64,000 nt of DNA from positions 1 through 64,000 of the forward strand of contig NZ_DASVSF010000002.1 of the NCBI RefSeq assembly GCF_036388275.1. The letters are read 5' to 3'. Positions within the stretch are counted from its first letter, which is position 1. Each line of letters opens with the position of its first letter. Shown here piece after piece: positions 33,595-41,231 of the stretch. A program made the position numbers and the translations under genes. The DNA is from Longimicrobium sp. Lineage in GTDB: Bacteria > Gemmatimonadota > Gemmatimonadetes > Longimicrobiales > Longimicrobiaceae. Under the pieces are notes generated by a model, which was not told the DNA's origin, did no database searches, and was given only the letters and a program-made list of their open reading frames with translations.

Positions 33595-34038
33595 ATGGGT
33601 GAGCTGGCGGCAATCTGGATCAAGCGGGCCAAGCGCGGGCCGATGGACGCGGTGGATACGGGCACGCTGGTGGCCGGGCGCGGGCTGGTGGGCAACGCCG
33701 ACCAGGGGCGCCGCCGGCAGGTGACGCTGATCGAGCAGGAAACGTGGGACGAGCTGATGACGCGCCTGGGCGGCGACGCCCCGCCCTGGCGCCGCCGCGC
33801 CAACCTGATGCTGCGCGGCATTCGCCTTCGGAACTCGCGCGGCCGCATCCTGCGCATCGGCGGGTGCCGCGTGAGGATCGCGGGCGAAACGAAGCCGTGC
33901 GAGCGGATGGACGAGGTGCTTCCCGGGCTTCAGGACGCCATGCGCCCGGACTGGGGCGGCGGCGCCTTCGCCGAGGTACTGGACGACGGCGAGATCCGCG
34001 TGGGTGACCCTGTCACGTGGGATGACGGCGGCGCGTAG
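33595..34038 (+). CDS. MOSC-domain protein
   Basis: 147 residues starting eight bases after the GGT stop. GRGLVGNADQGRRRQVTLIEQE, LMLRGIRL and the cysteine segment RIAGETKPCERMD, then GGGAFAEVLDDGEIRVGD, fit the MOSC family of sulfur-carrying molybdenum cofactor-linked proteins; the Cys is the expected sulfur carrier. The last 146 bases of the gene occur again at 35858-36003. Confidence 0.85.
   Translation: MGELAAIWIKRAKRGPMDAVDTGTLVAGRGLVGNADQGRRRQVTLIEQETWDELMTRLGGDAPPWRRRANLMLRGIRLRNSRGRILRIGGCRVRIAGETKPCERMDEVLPGLQDAMRPDWGGGAFAEVLDDGEIRVGDPVTWDDGGA
33875..34020 (+). repeat. direct repeat copy 1 (MOSC 3' end)
   Basis: Matches 35858-36003 with an offset of 1983 bases and only about five differences. 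Together the copies bracket the two minus-strand genes between 34119 and 35765. Confidence 0.85.
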
Positions 34039-34064
34039 GCTCGCTCCCGCGCCAGAATAGCGAA

Positions 34065-34093
34065 GGGCGACGCTGCAGTTCCCAGCGTCGCCC
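34065..34093. terminator. hairpin between convergent genes
   Basis: GGGCGACGCTG (34065-34075) and CAGCGTCGCCC (34083-34093) pair perfectly around a seven-base loop, between the MOSC stop and the stop of the 67-residue gene. Likely bidirectional terminator; only a short CTCTT follows. Confidence 0.65.
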
Positions 34094-34118
34094 CTCTTGA
34101 AACATCGCCCCTCACCGT

Positions 34119-34325
34119 TCAGGCGGCGGCGCTTCCAGCCCTCTGGTCGTGTTCGGGGGGGCTGGCCGGCTCAGGGCGCTCTTCGGTCACGAAGAACGCA
34201 GGCCCGGAGCGGCGGTACCGGATTACGGCCTGCCCCAGCGCACCGGAGCGGAGGTTGTCGAGCATCCGCCGGGCATCCGCCGCGGTGTAATCGCGGTTGC
34301 TGGTGATGATCTTGGGGTTCGGCAT
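34119..34325 (-). CDS. small hypothetical protein (68 aa)
   Basis: ATG 34325 has an AAGGAAA site. The protein starts MPNPKIITSNRDYTAADARR, then MLDNLRSGALGQAVIRYRR and a Pro/Glu-rich tail. Soluble, basic core; no family recognised. It lies 87 bases downstream of the membrane protein gene and shares its direction, so the two may be one cassette. Confidence 0.55.
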   Translation of the reverse strand: MPNPKIITSNRDYTAADARRMLDNLRSGALGQAVIRYRRSGPAFFVTEERPEPASPPEHDQRAGSAAA

Positions 34326-34412
34326 AACGGTTTCCTTGGGCGCGGGGCTCCGTTCAAGCTGCTCGGCCTTCTGGCTCGTGTCAAGCCCTATGTACCATTG
34401 CACTACGGCAAG

Positions 34413-35765
34413 TCACGGTCCCGGTTCCAACGCGCGGTGCTGCACGTCACGCGCGTCGCTGTCGTGCAGTTCCACGAGATCGCGAACGACTCCGAGCAGC
34501 GGCACGATCACCGGATGAAACAGCAGGAGGCGCTCGTCCGTGCATGCCATCCGGCCCTGGTCCCGATGGATGTTCACGACGCCCGCCGCGAGTTGATCGG
34601 GCCTGAGGAGCGTCACGCGATCGCCCGAGGGCCGCGACCACCCCCACCCGGCGGGAGCTGCCTCGTGCACACGGGGCAACGGGAGGGAAACCAGGCTGCG
34701 TACGCGCGGGCTCGTCGCGGGCTCGAAGTAAGCGGTCATTTCATCGCTCGCGCCGGGGGGAAGATCGCAGTCCCCTACGGCAGTGCGGCCGAGCTCCAGC
34801 GTATCCGGGTAACCGGCCGGGCGATTCGCACACAGCGCATATGGGGCCCCCGGCAAAACGCGCAGCAACCGAAGGCTGTCGGTAAGCGGCTGCGCGGGAA
34901 CCGGCAGCGCCATCGGGCGCACCTCCGGGTCCGGGCTTTCTCTCGTGGCCCCGTCTCCGAAGGTGATGGCGAACGAGAGGTCCTGCCGAAGCCACAGGAC
35001 GCCCGCGAGCTGCCCCCGGTCGAAGGAGAGCCGCTTGTACGGGCATGCCGCCGCATACTCCGCCAAGGCGAAATCGTCGATGGCCTCGATCGGCACGAAC
35101 ACCATCACGTTCGCTGCCCAGCGGCCGGAACGCCTCTCCGGCTGCTCGAACATCGTGGCGAGTTCGACGCAGCCCTCGAGCGCAGCGCGAATCTCGCCCA
35201 ACAGCACGTCCTGCGACTCGAAGCCCGCACGCAGCAGGCTTCTCTTCAGCATCTCGTGCATACCGGTATTCACGATCTGCGAATGCTGAAGGAACTGTTC
35301 GGGTGGCAATGAACGCCCGCGCTCATGAAGCTCCTGGGCCTGCTCACCAAGGGCGCGCGTCCGCGCTTCGATGGCGCGATTCGTCCTGGCCGCCTGCTCG
35401 AACAGGAACGTGCGCGAGGCCTCGTCCGTCCGCGCCAGGACCCACTCGCGCCAGCCGAACAACGCCGACCCGAGGAACGCAAAGACCCAGAACAGCAGCG
35501 CCTGGATTACGAGACTCATCTCCCAGAACCAACGCGTATGCCCCCCGACCGTGTACCGCCAGTCGACCGGGAACGCGGAACGGATTTCGGCGCTCCAGAC
35601 GCTTCCAAGCAGGCCCGCGACCAGCAGGATCAGCGTGGCCGCTGGAGGTGCGGCCGGAGAGCGTGCCCCACGGTCCAGCGGGCCCGTCAGCCAGTGCAGC
35701 CACGCCGGGCCCGGCGGGACAAGCGCCGGCATCTCGCGCTTCTCGATCGAATCAGGATCAGCCAT
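34413..35765 (-). CDS. two-helix membrane protein with GAF-like C-terminal region
   Basis: 450 residues. Two membrane helices at about 40-60 (ATLILLVAGLLGSVW) and 83-103 (SLVIQALLFWVFAFLGSALF), then a long helix/coiled region (110-170: ASRTFLFEQAARTNRAIEAR), and a C-terminal alpha/beta region reminiscent of tandem GAF sensor domains (AANVMVFVPIEAIDDF; RSLVSLPLPRVHEA; VVNIHRDQGRMACTDERLLL). No catalytic output domain is visible. Such proteins sense small molecules at the inner membrane. Flanked by direct repeats of the MOSC 3' end. Confidence 0.6.
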   Translation of the reverse strand: MADPDSIEKREMPALVPPGPAWLHWLTGPLDRGARSPAAPPAATLILLVAGLLGSVWSAEIRSAFPVDWRYTVGGHTRWFWEMSLVIQALLFWVFAFLGSALFGWREWVLARTDEASRTFLFEQAARTNRAIEARTRALGEQAQELHERGRSLPPEQFLQHSQIVNTGMHEMLKRSLLRAGFESQDVLLGEIRAALEGCVELATMFEQPERRSGRWAANVMVFVPIEAIDDFALAEYAAACPYKRLSFDRGQLAGVLWLRQDLSFAITFGDGATRESPDPEVRPMALPVPAQPLTDSLRLLRVLPGAPYALCANRPAGYPDTLELGRTAVGDCDLPPGASDEMTAYFEPATSPRVRSLVSLPLPRVHEAAPAGWGWSRPSGDRVTLLRPDQLAAGVVNIHRDQGRMACTDERLLLFHPVIVPLLGVVRDLVELHDSDARDVQHRALEPGP

Positions 35766-35857
35766 TGTAAGCGCGTCCGAGACGCAGTAGACGAGCGGGA
35801 TTGCGCTTGGTGCCCAAGGCTACACGCGAAGGGCGATGCCCTGCCGGCCCCGTGTAC

Positions 35858-36003
35858 GGATCGCGGGCGAAACGAAGCCGTGCGAGCGGATGGACGAGGT
35901 GCTTCCCGGGCTTCAGGACGCCATGCGCCCGGACTGGGGCGGCGGCGCCTTCGCCGAGGTGCTGGACGACGGCGAGATCCGCGTGGGCGACGCGGTCACG
36001 TGG
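35858..36003 (+). repeat. direct repeat copy 2, MOSC gene remnant
   Basis: A frame at 35836-36024 encodes RIAGETKPCERMDEV and GGGAFAEVLDDGEIRVGDAV, the last third of the MOSC protein, without its N-terminal two thirds. It is a remnant and overlaps the stop of the opposing gene at 35996. Confidence 0.85.
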
Positions 36004-36580
36004 GAAGAAGTGCCGCTTCGGTGAGGGAGTCCATCACCTCCTGCACGGGCGGCGCGGCGAGGGCGCGCTCCAGAGAGCAGGCGATTTCGCGCATCAGCGG
36101 GTGCTCGCGCATTCGGCTGGCGTACTCGGTACCGATCTGCTCGACCAGTTCATCGATGCCGTGCACGCGCGGGCTACGCTCGATCAGCGCTCCGAGAATC
36201 TCGCCAGGAACGTACTCTGACCGGATCAGGTCTTCCTGCGTCACCGCTACGCCCAGGATCTCCGCCAGGTGCTCGGGGCTGTGGAACAGAACCGCCGTCA
36301 GTTCGGGAATCACCATGTGCATGGTGACGAACGGCGGAAACGAGATCAGGAACCAGAGATCTGACTGAATGCCGTGGGCGATGTTGGCGTTGTTGCAGTC
36401 GGCATCCACCACGCAGATCACGCGGGCGTTGTGCTCGCTGACCCCCACGTCTTCCGCAGACGGCACGGACGAGCGCTCCTGAACGCCATACACGCATACC
36501 TCGTCAGGCGAGTAGAGGCCCAGCACCCGCCGAATGATCGGGGCCCCCGACGGCTTGTATACCGCGATCAGCACTTTCAT
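35996..36580 (-). CDS. partner protein of the PD-(D/E)XK gene, unknown family
   Basis: 194 residues, ATG 36580 overlapping the nuclease stop as ATGA. N-terminal alpha/beta region with MKVLIAVYKPSGAPIIRRVL and VICVVDADCNNAN; the buried strand ending in Asp-x-Asp is reminiscent of TOPRIM folds, but the first acidic motif is missing. The C-terminal half is helical (LIRSEYVPGEILGALIERS). Its last ten codons overlap the MOSC remnant on the other strand, so the C-terminus may be altered. Function unknown; translational coupling argues for a shared complex. Confidence 0.6.
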   Translation of the reverse strand: MKVLIAVYKPSGAPIIRRVLGLYSPDEVCVYGVQERSSVPSAEDVGVSEHNARVICVVDADCNNANIAHGIQSDLWFLISFPPFVTMHMVIPELTAVLFHSPEHLAEILGVAVTQEDLIRSEYVPGEILGALIERSPRVHGIDELVEQIGTEYASRMREHPLMREIACSLERALAAPPVQEVMDSLTEAALLPT

Positions 36581-37104
36581 GAGCTCACCTTGATCACGTT
36601 GGACTCCGGCTTCCCCTCCTCGACACACTTTCGATATTTCAGCTGCAGCAGGGCACAGGGATTCTCGCGTTGCAGCACCGCATCGATCTCCTCCTTGTGC
36701 CACAGCAGGATTGGCTGGTGTGCCGAGTAGCGGACGAGCACCTTCGCCGATTCGTGATACCCGCCTGGACTGAACATCAGCCCCACGGTTCCGGCAGGCC
36801 GCCTCAGCAGCTGGTTCCGCAGCTTGGCGACCGCGTCTGCGCCCAGCGGCTCTCGCCTGTCCTTGCACTCCACCAGGCAGTGCAAACCCACGGCATAGAC
36901 AGCGCCGTCCAGCTGCTCGATCGGGCTGCCCCCCAGCCGTACGTTGAACGGCTTCCTGACGACGGCTCCGTCCAGCTCGAAAGCCCAGATCACGAGATAC
37001 TCCAGCGCACGGCCCGGAGGCCATCCCGTCGCGCGGCGATGGAGGATGTCGGCCCAGAGCTGGCGGAGTTCCGGCCAGCCCGGACCCGGATTCGGTTCGC
37101 TCAT
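36577..37104 (-). CDS. PD-(D/E)XK (Mrr-like) nuclease-fold protein
   Basis: 175 residues from ATG 37104. GRALEYLVIWAFELDGAVV, then IEQLDGAVYAVGLHCLVECK (Asp ... Glu-x-Lys), then LRNQLLRRPAGTVGLMFSPGGYHESA. The Asp-(15)-Glu-Cys-Lys spacing is that of the Mrr/restriction endonuclease-like fold. No other domain. It is coupled to the next gene by an ATGA overlap. Likely a nucleic-acid-cutting component of a two-gene defence or repair unit; this is inference. Confidence 0.72.
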   Translation of the reverse strand: MSEPNPGPGWPELRQLWADILHRRATGWPPGRALEYLVIWAFELDGAVVRKPFNVRLGGSPIEQLDGAVYAVGLHCLVECKDRREPLGADAVAKLRNQLLRRPAGTVGLMFSPGGYHESAKVLVRYSAHQPILLWHKEEIDAVLQRENPCALLQLKYRKCVEEGKPESNVIKVSS

Positions 37105-37150
37105 CGCGCCGCGGTGGCCGACTGAGGGTTCGTGGTCCAGTGTGGGAACT

Positions 37151-37207
37151 GGACCCAAGCTACGCACGAACCTCACATTCCGGAAGCCCTGCGCAAAAAC
37201 CCGTACC
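37151..37207 (-). promoter_or_regulatory. dispersed promoter-like element, copy 2 (nuclease locus)
   Basis: Minus-strand order GGTAC, GTTTTT, CTTCC, TTCGTGCGTAGCTTGGGTCC, with the same spacing as copy 1 (43 bases from GGTAC to CGTAGCTT). CTTCCG-18-TAGCTT would place the transcript start about 46 bases before the nuclease ATG. Confidence 0.5.
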
Positions 37208-37379
37208 AGCTGTGGCGGCAACGGGTTAGGCCCGCCACTTTGCCGCCGCTCACGCGCAAAACAGACGATCTCCGCATCTGTCTCCCCCGCCGCGGACGTG
37301 CATGGTGGATGGGAGAATGCGGCGCAGCCGGGACCGCGGTCTGGCGCGGTCTCCGGCTGCTTTTCGTGCTTTCCTGGCC

Positions 37380-37853
37380 TCAGGCCGCTCCCGCCGCGGC
37401 AGCGTGCCCGCCGTCGTCGTCCTCCAGCAAGGGGCGCGCGCGGGGCACGTCGTCTTCGTGGAAGGCGGTGCCGTCCGCGGCCATGCTGGCAAGCTGCGCC
37501 AGCCAGGGCGGCGCGGTGTCAGGCTGCGCGCCGTAGACGTCGCGCAGGGTGCCCAGCAGCGTGTGCAGCGCCCCCTCGCGCTGGTCGGGAGCAAGGTCGC
37601 GCACCAGGGCGCCCAGCGCCGCCGCCATGCCGTCGGCCGTGAGGTCTGAATGCAGGTTGTGGCGCTCGCGGTGAAGCCAGTCGAAGAGCTTGCGCCGGCT
37701 CTTGGTGTACGGCGTGCCGCCGGACAGGAACTTGTCGAGCCCGCTGGGGCTCATTCCCACCTGCCGCGCCACCGCGCGCAGCGAGGTGGCCTGCACCCGC
37801 AGGACAATCGCATTGCGTAGCCGGTCGATGGACGGCTGCGGCCGGACGGACAT
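37380..37853 (-). CDS. small HTH-like protein, paralogue 1
   Basis: 157 residues from ATG 37853 (GGGGAAAG upstream; a TTG at 37883 would lie inside the inverted repeat). Residues 10-60 form a predicted helix-turn-helix: ATSLRAVARQVGMSPSGLDK, then FLSGGTPYTKSRRKLFDW. The same signature is in the gene at 40705. Phage-repressor-like DNA binding is likely; the C-terminal part is acidic and Ala-rich. Divergent from a TPR gene, with an operator-like repeat upstream. Confidence 0.7.
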   Translation of the reverse strand: MSVRPQPSIDRLRNAIVLRVQATSLRAVARQVGMSPSGLDKFLSGGTPYTKSRRKLFDWLHRERHNLHSDLTADGMAAALGALVRDLAPDQREGALHTLLGTLRDVYGAQPDTAPPWLAQLASMAADGTAFHEDDVPRARPLLEDDDGGHAAAAGAA

Positions 37854-37875
37854 CGTTCTTTCCCCCGTGCTTTTG

Positions 37876-37917
37876 GTGGACAAAGTAGACGAACCAGCAT
37901 TAGTCTACTTCGTCCAC
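37876..37917. promoter_or_regulatory. operator-like inverted repeat upstream of HTH paralogue 1
   Basis: GTGGACAAAGTAGAC (37876-37890) and GTCTACTTCGTCCAC (37903-37917) are inverted copies with 14 of 15 pairs, spaced by 12 bases. It sits 23 bases upstream of the HTH gene start in the divergent region with the TPR gene. Confidence 0.7.
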
Positions 37918-38089
37918 TTGATCTGCACAAGTCCCGAGTTTGTGCGGTCGGTGGCACATGGGGGGCGGTCCTGTACGCTTGTAGACGGCGGTTCGGGTCA
38001 GGCTTAAAATGGGCCGGGAAAGATGATGCGCGGGCGCCGCGGCGCGGCCCCGCCGTCCACGTTCGCCAGCACGCAGCCAGGAGCGCCCG

Positions 38090-39376
38090 ATGAAGCCAAA
38101 CGCCGCCCGCCCCGGCGGGCACCCGCGCACCTCCGAGTTCACGGGCCCGCTGAGCATTCCCGGCGGCGAGGTGGCGGGCGCGGAGATCGTGCGCGAGCTG
38201 GGCGCCGAAGTGTCGCTTGCGGTGTGGCAGACGTTGCGCGGCGTGCTGATGTGGGCCGCCGAAACGCCCGAAGCGCGCCCCGCCCTCTTCGACGCCGAGG
38301 CCATGCGCGCGTGGGAGTGCGAGCTGCTGGTCGCCTCGTGGGAGCCGGAGCTGCGCTATCCCCTGGCCGTGCTGGTGGGTGAGCTGGCCGGCGATCCCAC
38401 GCCGGAGCCCATCGCGCGCGCGTGCCTATGCGTCACCGACTGGGCGCTCACGCGCGAGGCGTGGTCCACGGCGCTGGCCTTTGCCGAGGCCGCCGCACTC
38501 GCCTGGCCCGAGCACCCGCGCTACGCGTGGACGGTCGGGCGGCTCCTGAGAACGCGCGGCCGCCTGCGAGAGGCAGAGCAGTGGATTCAGCGATGTGTGC
38601 GCGTGGCCGGCGCAACGGGGGACTGGGAAGCCCAGGTGCTAGGGCTGAACAGCTTGGGAAACCTCTTCTATGAATTCGGCAACTACCCTCGAGCAACACG
38701 CGCATTACGTGATGCGTTGCGAATCTCGCGCAAAAGCCGGCTGAGGGAGAGGGAAGGCGAAGTCCTTCACGATCTTTTCTCCGTCACGCTGTGGAGTGGC
38801 GATCTGGCGGAGGCGGAGAAACTCTCCACGGCAGCATTTGAGATCTATCGCGAAAGTGCGCACCATCGCCTTCCCGCACTGGTGCACGATGTAATGGTCC
38901 TCTGGCTTAGGCGAGGTGAGTACTCACGGGCGCTAGCCGTGCTCATGAAGCTGCCGGTGTTCTTCGGTGATCTCCCGGAAGAGCAGGTGCGCGTCTATGC
39001 CTCACTCGCCCGGGCGGCTGCGGAATGCGGAGATGCGGGGACTTTCGGCGACGCCTGGAACGCGGCGTCCGCTCTCGCGGTCTGTTCATCCGTACAATCG
39101 AGAGCAGCGCCAGCCATGCTGGAGATCGGTCTCGGGGCATCAGCGCTTCAGGAGTGGACCATCGCTGAACGGGCCCTGTCCCAGGCGATTGAATTCGCCG
39201 GGCAATCGGGTGAGCGTGACGTGATGGTGGACGCGGAATCCGCCCTTTCCCTTGTACGACGGCGGATGCAGCCACAGGCGCGCGCTGCAAGCCGCCTCAA
39301 TCGGCCGGACAAGGATCCGGTCACGGCCAGCTTCCTGGATGGCCTTCGAAGCGCCGCGGTGATGACAGCCGTTTGA
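38090..39376 (+). CDS. TPR-repeat protein
   Basis: 428 residues, cytosolic (no signal). ATG 38090 has AGGAG. From about residue 120 to 390 the chain is a helical array with TPR-type spacing (ALAFAEAAALAWPEHPRYAW; GLNSLGNLFYEFGNYPRATR; LHDLFSVTLWSGDLAEAEKL; ALVHDVMVLWLRRGEYSRAL; ERALSQAIEFAGQSGERDV). No effector domain. Divergent from the HTH gene, which suggests a shared regulatory unit. GC content falls in the 3' half. Confidence 0.75.
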   Translation: MKPNAARPGGHPRTSEFTGPLSIPGGEVAGAEIVRELGAEVSLAVWQTLRGVLMWAAETPEARPALFDAEAMRAWECELLVASWEPELRYPLAVLVGELAGDPTPEPIARACLCVTDWALTREAWSTALAFAEAAALAWPEHPRYAWTVGRLLRTRGRLREAEQWIQRCVRVAGATGDWEAQVLGLNSLGNLFYEFGNYPRATRALRDALRISRKSRLREREGEVLHDLFSVTLWSGDLAEAEKLSTAAFEIYRESAHHRLPALVHDVMVLWLRRGEYSRALAVLMKLPVFFGDLPEEQVRVYASLARAAAECGDAGTFGDAWNAASALAVCSSVQSRAAPAMLEIGLGASALQEWTIAERALSQAIEFAGQSGERDVMVDAESALSLVRRRMQPQARAASRLNRPDKDPVTASFLDGLRSAAVMTAV

Positions 39377-39378
39377 CT

Positions 39379-39401
39379 GCGGGCCGGTAATCCCGGCCCG
39401 C
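39379..39401. terminator. hairpin after the TPR gene
   Basis: GCGGGCCGG (39379-39387) and CCGGCCCGC (39393-39401) pair perfectly around TAATC, beginning three bases past the TPR stop and ending ten before the opposing stop. Shared terminator of convergent genes. Confidence 0.65.
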
Positions 39402-39410
39402 ATCATTGGT

Positions 39411-39662
39411 TCAGTTTCCAGAGCCCAAGGTGTTGCCGCCTCGACCGATCGTGTCCGCTGGCGCGGTACCCGTGCTCTGTACGTCGTTCCCCGACCCCAT
39501 CATGCCGCCGCCGTTATCCTCCGAGTAACCGCCAGAGCCCATTGTGTTGATGCCGTTAAAGCTGGGGCGGTCGGCGCGGGTGGCGGTGGGCTCGGTGGCG
39601 GACGACGAGCAGGCGGCGAGCACCAGGAACGCGGCGGCGGCCACGAGACGCATGGACTTCAT
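39411..39662 (-). CDS. small Gly-rich lipoprotein
   Basis: 83 residues from ATG 39662 (AGGAG nine bases upstream). Lipobox LAAC near residue 17 (MKSMRLVAAAAFLVLAACSS). The mature part is Gly/Ser/Asn-rich with a recurring MGSG/LGSGN pattern (TMGSGGYSEDNGGGMMGSGN ... NTLGSGN). Possibly a secreted peptide or surface lipoprotein. Divergent from the AraC-like gene, with a palindrome between them. Confidence 0.65.
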   Translation of the reverse strand: MKSMRLVAAAAFLVLAACSSSATEPTATRADRPSFNGINTMGSGGYSEDNGGGMMGSGNDVQSTGTAPADTIGRGGNTLGSGN

Positions 39663-39723
39663 GGGTGAAGCTCCTGAACTGGGTGGGTGAGTGAGGCACG
39701 TGCGGGCTATTCTGTCGTCCACT

Positions 39724-39738
39724 TTGACCACTAGTCAA
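39724..39738. promoter_or_regulatory. palindrome TTGAC-N5-GTCAA in a divergent promoter
   Basis: The right half provides TTGACT on the minus strand, followed at 18 bases by CAGAAT, a plausible promoter for the Gly-rich lipoprotein. The palindrome may be the operator of the adjacent AraC-like regulator, whose ATG is at 39756. Confidence 0.5.
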
Positions 39739-39755
39739 CAAGACACCATGCGCAG

Positions 39756-40619
39756 ATGACCGCCCCTGTAACGCCAGATGTGCGCAGCAACTCTCGTAAG
39801 CGGTTGCTGCTGATGGTGATGGAGCCTTCCCTGCGAAGCCTGTTCACGAACGTGCCAGCGCGCTACGACGTCGTTGAGCCCGGGTGGGACGAGCTGGACG
39901 ACACGCTGCGCAGGGCGTCGCCCTCGAGCATCGTGGTGGTGGATCCGTACGCAGGCGAGCCCAGCGGAGCGCGCCTGCCGCTCGTGCGCGACCTGCTGAA
40001 GCGGTTTCCGTCGGTGCCGGTGCTGGCGGTGATGGACCTGCGCCCGGAAGTATCGGGCGACGTGCAGATGCTGCTGGACTGGGGGGTGTCGGAGGTGGCG
40101 CCGCTGGGGCCGTTCCGCACGCCGGGCGTGCTGCGGCACGTGCTGTGGCAGGCGCACGCGCGGCCGTTCAAGCGCAGGCTGGAGGCGGTGCTGAACGGCT
40201 ACGTGGGGTCCGACGCGCGCGGACTGCTGCGGGCGGCGGCGGAAGTGGCGGTGGAGGGAGGGCAGGCTCCGGAGCTGGCGCAGCGGCTGGGCGTGAGCGC
40301 GCGCACGCTCACCGCGCACTGCCTTCGTGCGGGGCTGCCCGCGCCGCGGCACACGCAGGCGTGGATTCGCCTGCTGCTGGCGTGCATGCTCCTGGACGAC
40401 CCCGGCCGCACCGTGTACAGCGCGGCGTACGCCAGCGGCTACGCCAGCGAGCGATCGCTTCGCCGGGCCATCACCACCTCGCTGGGGGTGGACAGCACAG
40501 CCCTGCGCCGGGCGGGGGCATTCGCCACGGCGGGCGCGGCGTTCAACCACGCGCTGCACCAGGCCCGCGAGGCCGCCCGCGAGCGCCGGCGCCCAGGGCC
40601 GCACCGCAAGGCGGAATGA
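39756..40619 (+). CDS. AraC-like HTH regulator with receiver-like N-terminal domain
   Basis: 287 residues. N-terminal 130 residues have a response-regulator-like alpha/beta pattern (RLLLMVMEPSLRSLFTNVPA; SSIVVVDPYAGEP; VPVLAVMDLRPEV) but no clear phospho-acceptor triad. The C-terminal part has a double HTH (LAQRLGVSARTLTAHCLRAG; YAAYASGYASERSLRRAITT-like), the AraC arrangement. Probable regulator of the divergent lipoprotein. Confidence 0.68.
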   Translation: MTAPVTPDVRSNSRKRLLLMVMEPSLRSLFTNVPARYDVVEPGWDELDDTLRRASPSSIVVVDPYAGEPSGARLPLVRDLLKRFPSVPVLAVMDLRPEVSGDVQMLLDWGVSEVAPLGPFRTPGVLRHVLWQAHARPFKRRLEAVLNGYVGSDARGLLRAAAEVAVEGGQAPELAQRLGVSARTLTAHCLRAGLPAPRHTQAWIRLLLACMLLDDPGRTVYSAAYASGYASERSLRRAITTSLGVDSTALRRAGAFATAGAAFNHALHQAREAARERRRPGPHRKAE

Positions 40620-40704
40620 GCCCGGGGAGCGCGGGTTTCAGGAATGGCGAACGGGGGACCCTTCACAGTGGAATGGTCCCCCCGTACGACGCCGAGAGAT
40701 GGTG

Positions 40705-41091
40705 CTACTCGGAGTACTGCGTGCGGAGCGCCGGAATCCAGGCGGGGATGGGTGTCTGCGTCGAGACGCAGCGCCCCTCCACCACCTGCAGCACGTCGAG
40801 CACCGCGCCGCGGCCCTGCTCGGGGGCAAAGTGCCCCACCAGCAGCTTCAGCGCGTTGTTCGCGGCTTCTGGCGAAACTGCCTGGACGTTGCGTTGGGCA
40901 TCGCGCAGATACCACGCGCGAAGCTTGCGTTCCGTCTTCACGTACGGATCGGCTCCATCCAGGAACCCACGCAGGCCCGTGGGGCTCATGCCGATGTCGC
41001 GCGCCGCCTGGCGCAGCGACGTGGCATCCACGAAGGTACGCGCGGCTTCCCGAAGCGTCTCCACGGACGCGGTATCTTTACGCGGCGGCAC
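40705..41091 (-). CDS. small HTH-like protein, paralogue 2
   Basis: 128 residues from a GTG start. TSLRQAARDIGMSPTGLRGF and LDGADPYVKTERKLRAWYLR mirror the paralogue at 37380. Shorter at the C-terminus. Presumed DNA-binding. The two copies bracket the TPR, lipoprotein and AraC-like genes. Confidence 0.68.
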   Translation of the reverse strand: MPPRKDTASVETLREAARTFVDATSLRQAARDIGMSPTGLRGFLDGADPYVKTERKLRAWYLRDAQRNVQAVSPEAANNALKLLVGHFAPEQGRGAVLDVLQVVEGRCVSTQTPIPAWIPALRTQYSE

Positions 41092-41231
41092 CCGTCACCG
41101 TCCCGTCCTCTGGGTGTGAAATCCCGGCCAGCCAATCTGGCCGCTTTCGCTGCACAGGTTACAGCGTGGACCGCGATGGGACAAGAGGCAATGTGCCTTT
41201 TTCCGTCACAAGCGGGCTTTCCCGACCGAAA

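Noticed and set aside
35836..36024. Small plus-strand frame encoding MOSC-like sequence
   Set aside because: It is a truncated copy of the MOSC gene end without the N-terminal domain and overlaps a coupled minus-strand gene; recorded as a repeat.
36577..37104. Complete restriction-modification system
   Set aside because: A nuclease fold is present but no DNA methyltransferase or specificity subunit exists in the neighbourhood; nearby methyltransferases at 50 and 57 kb are of other types.
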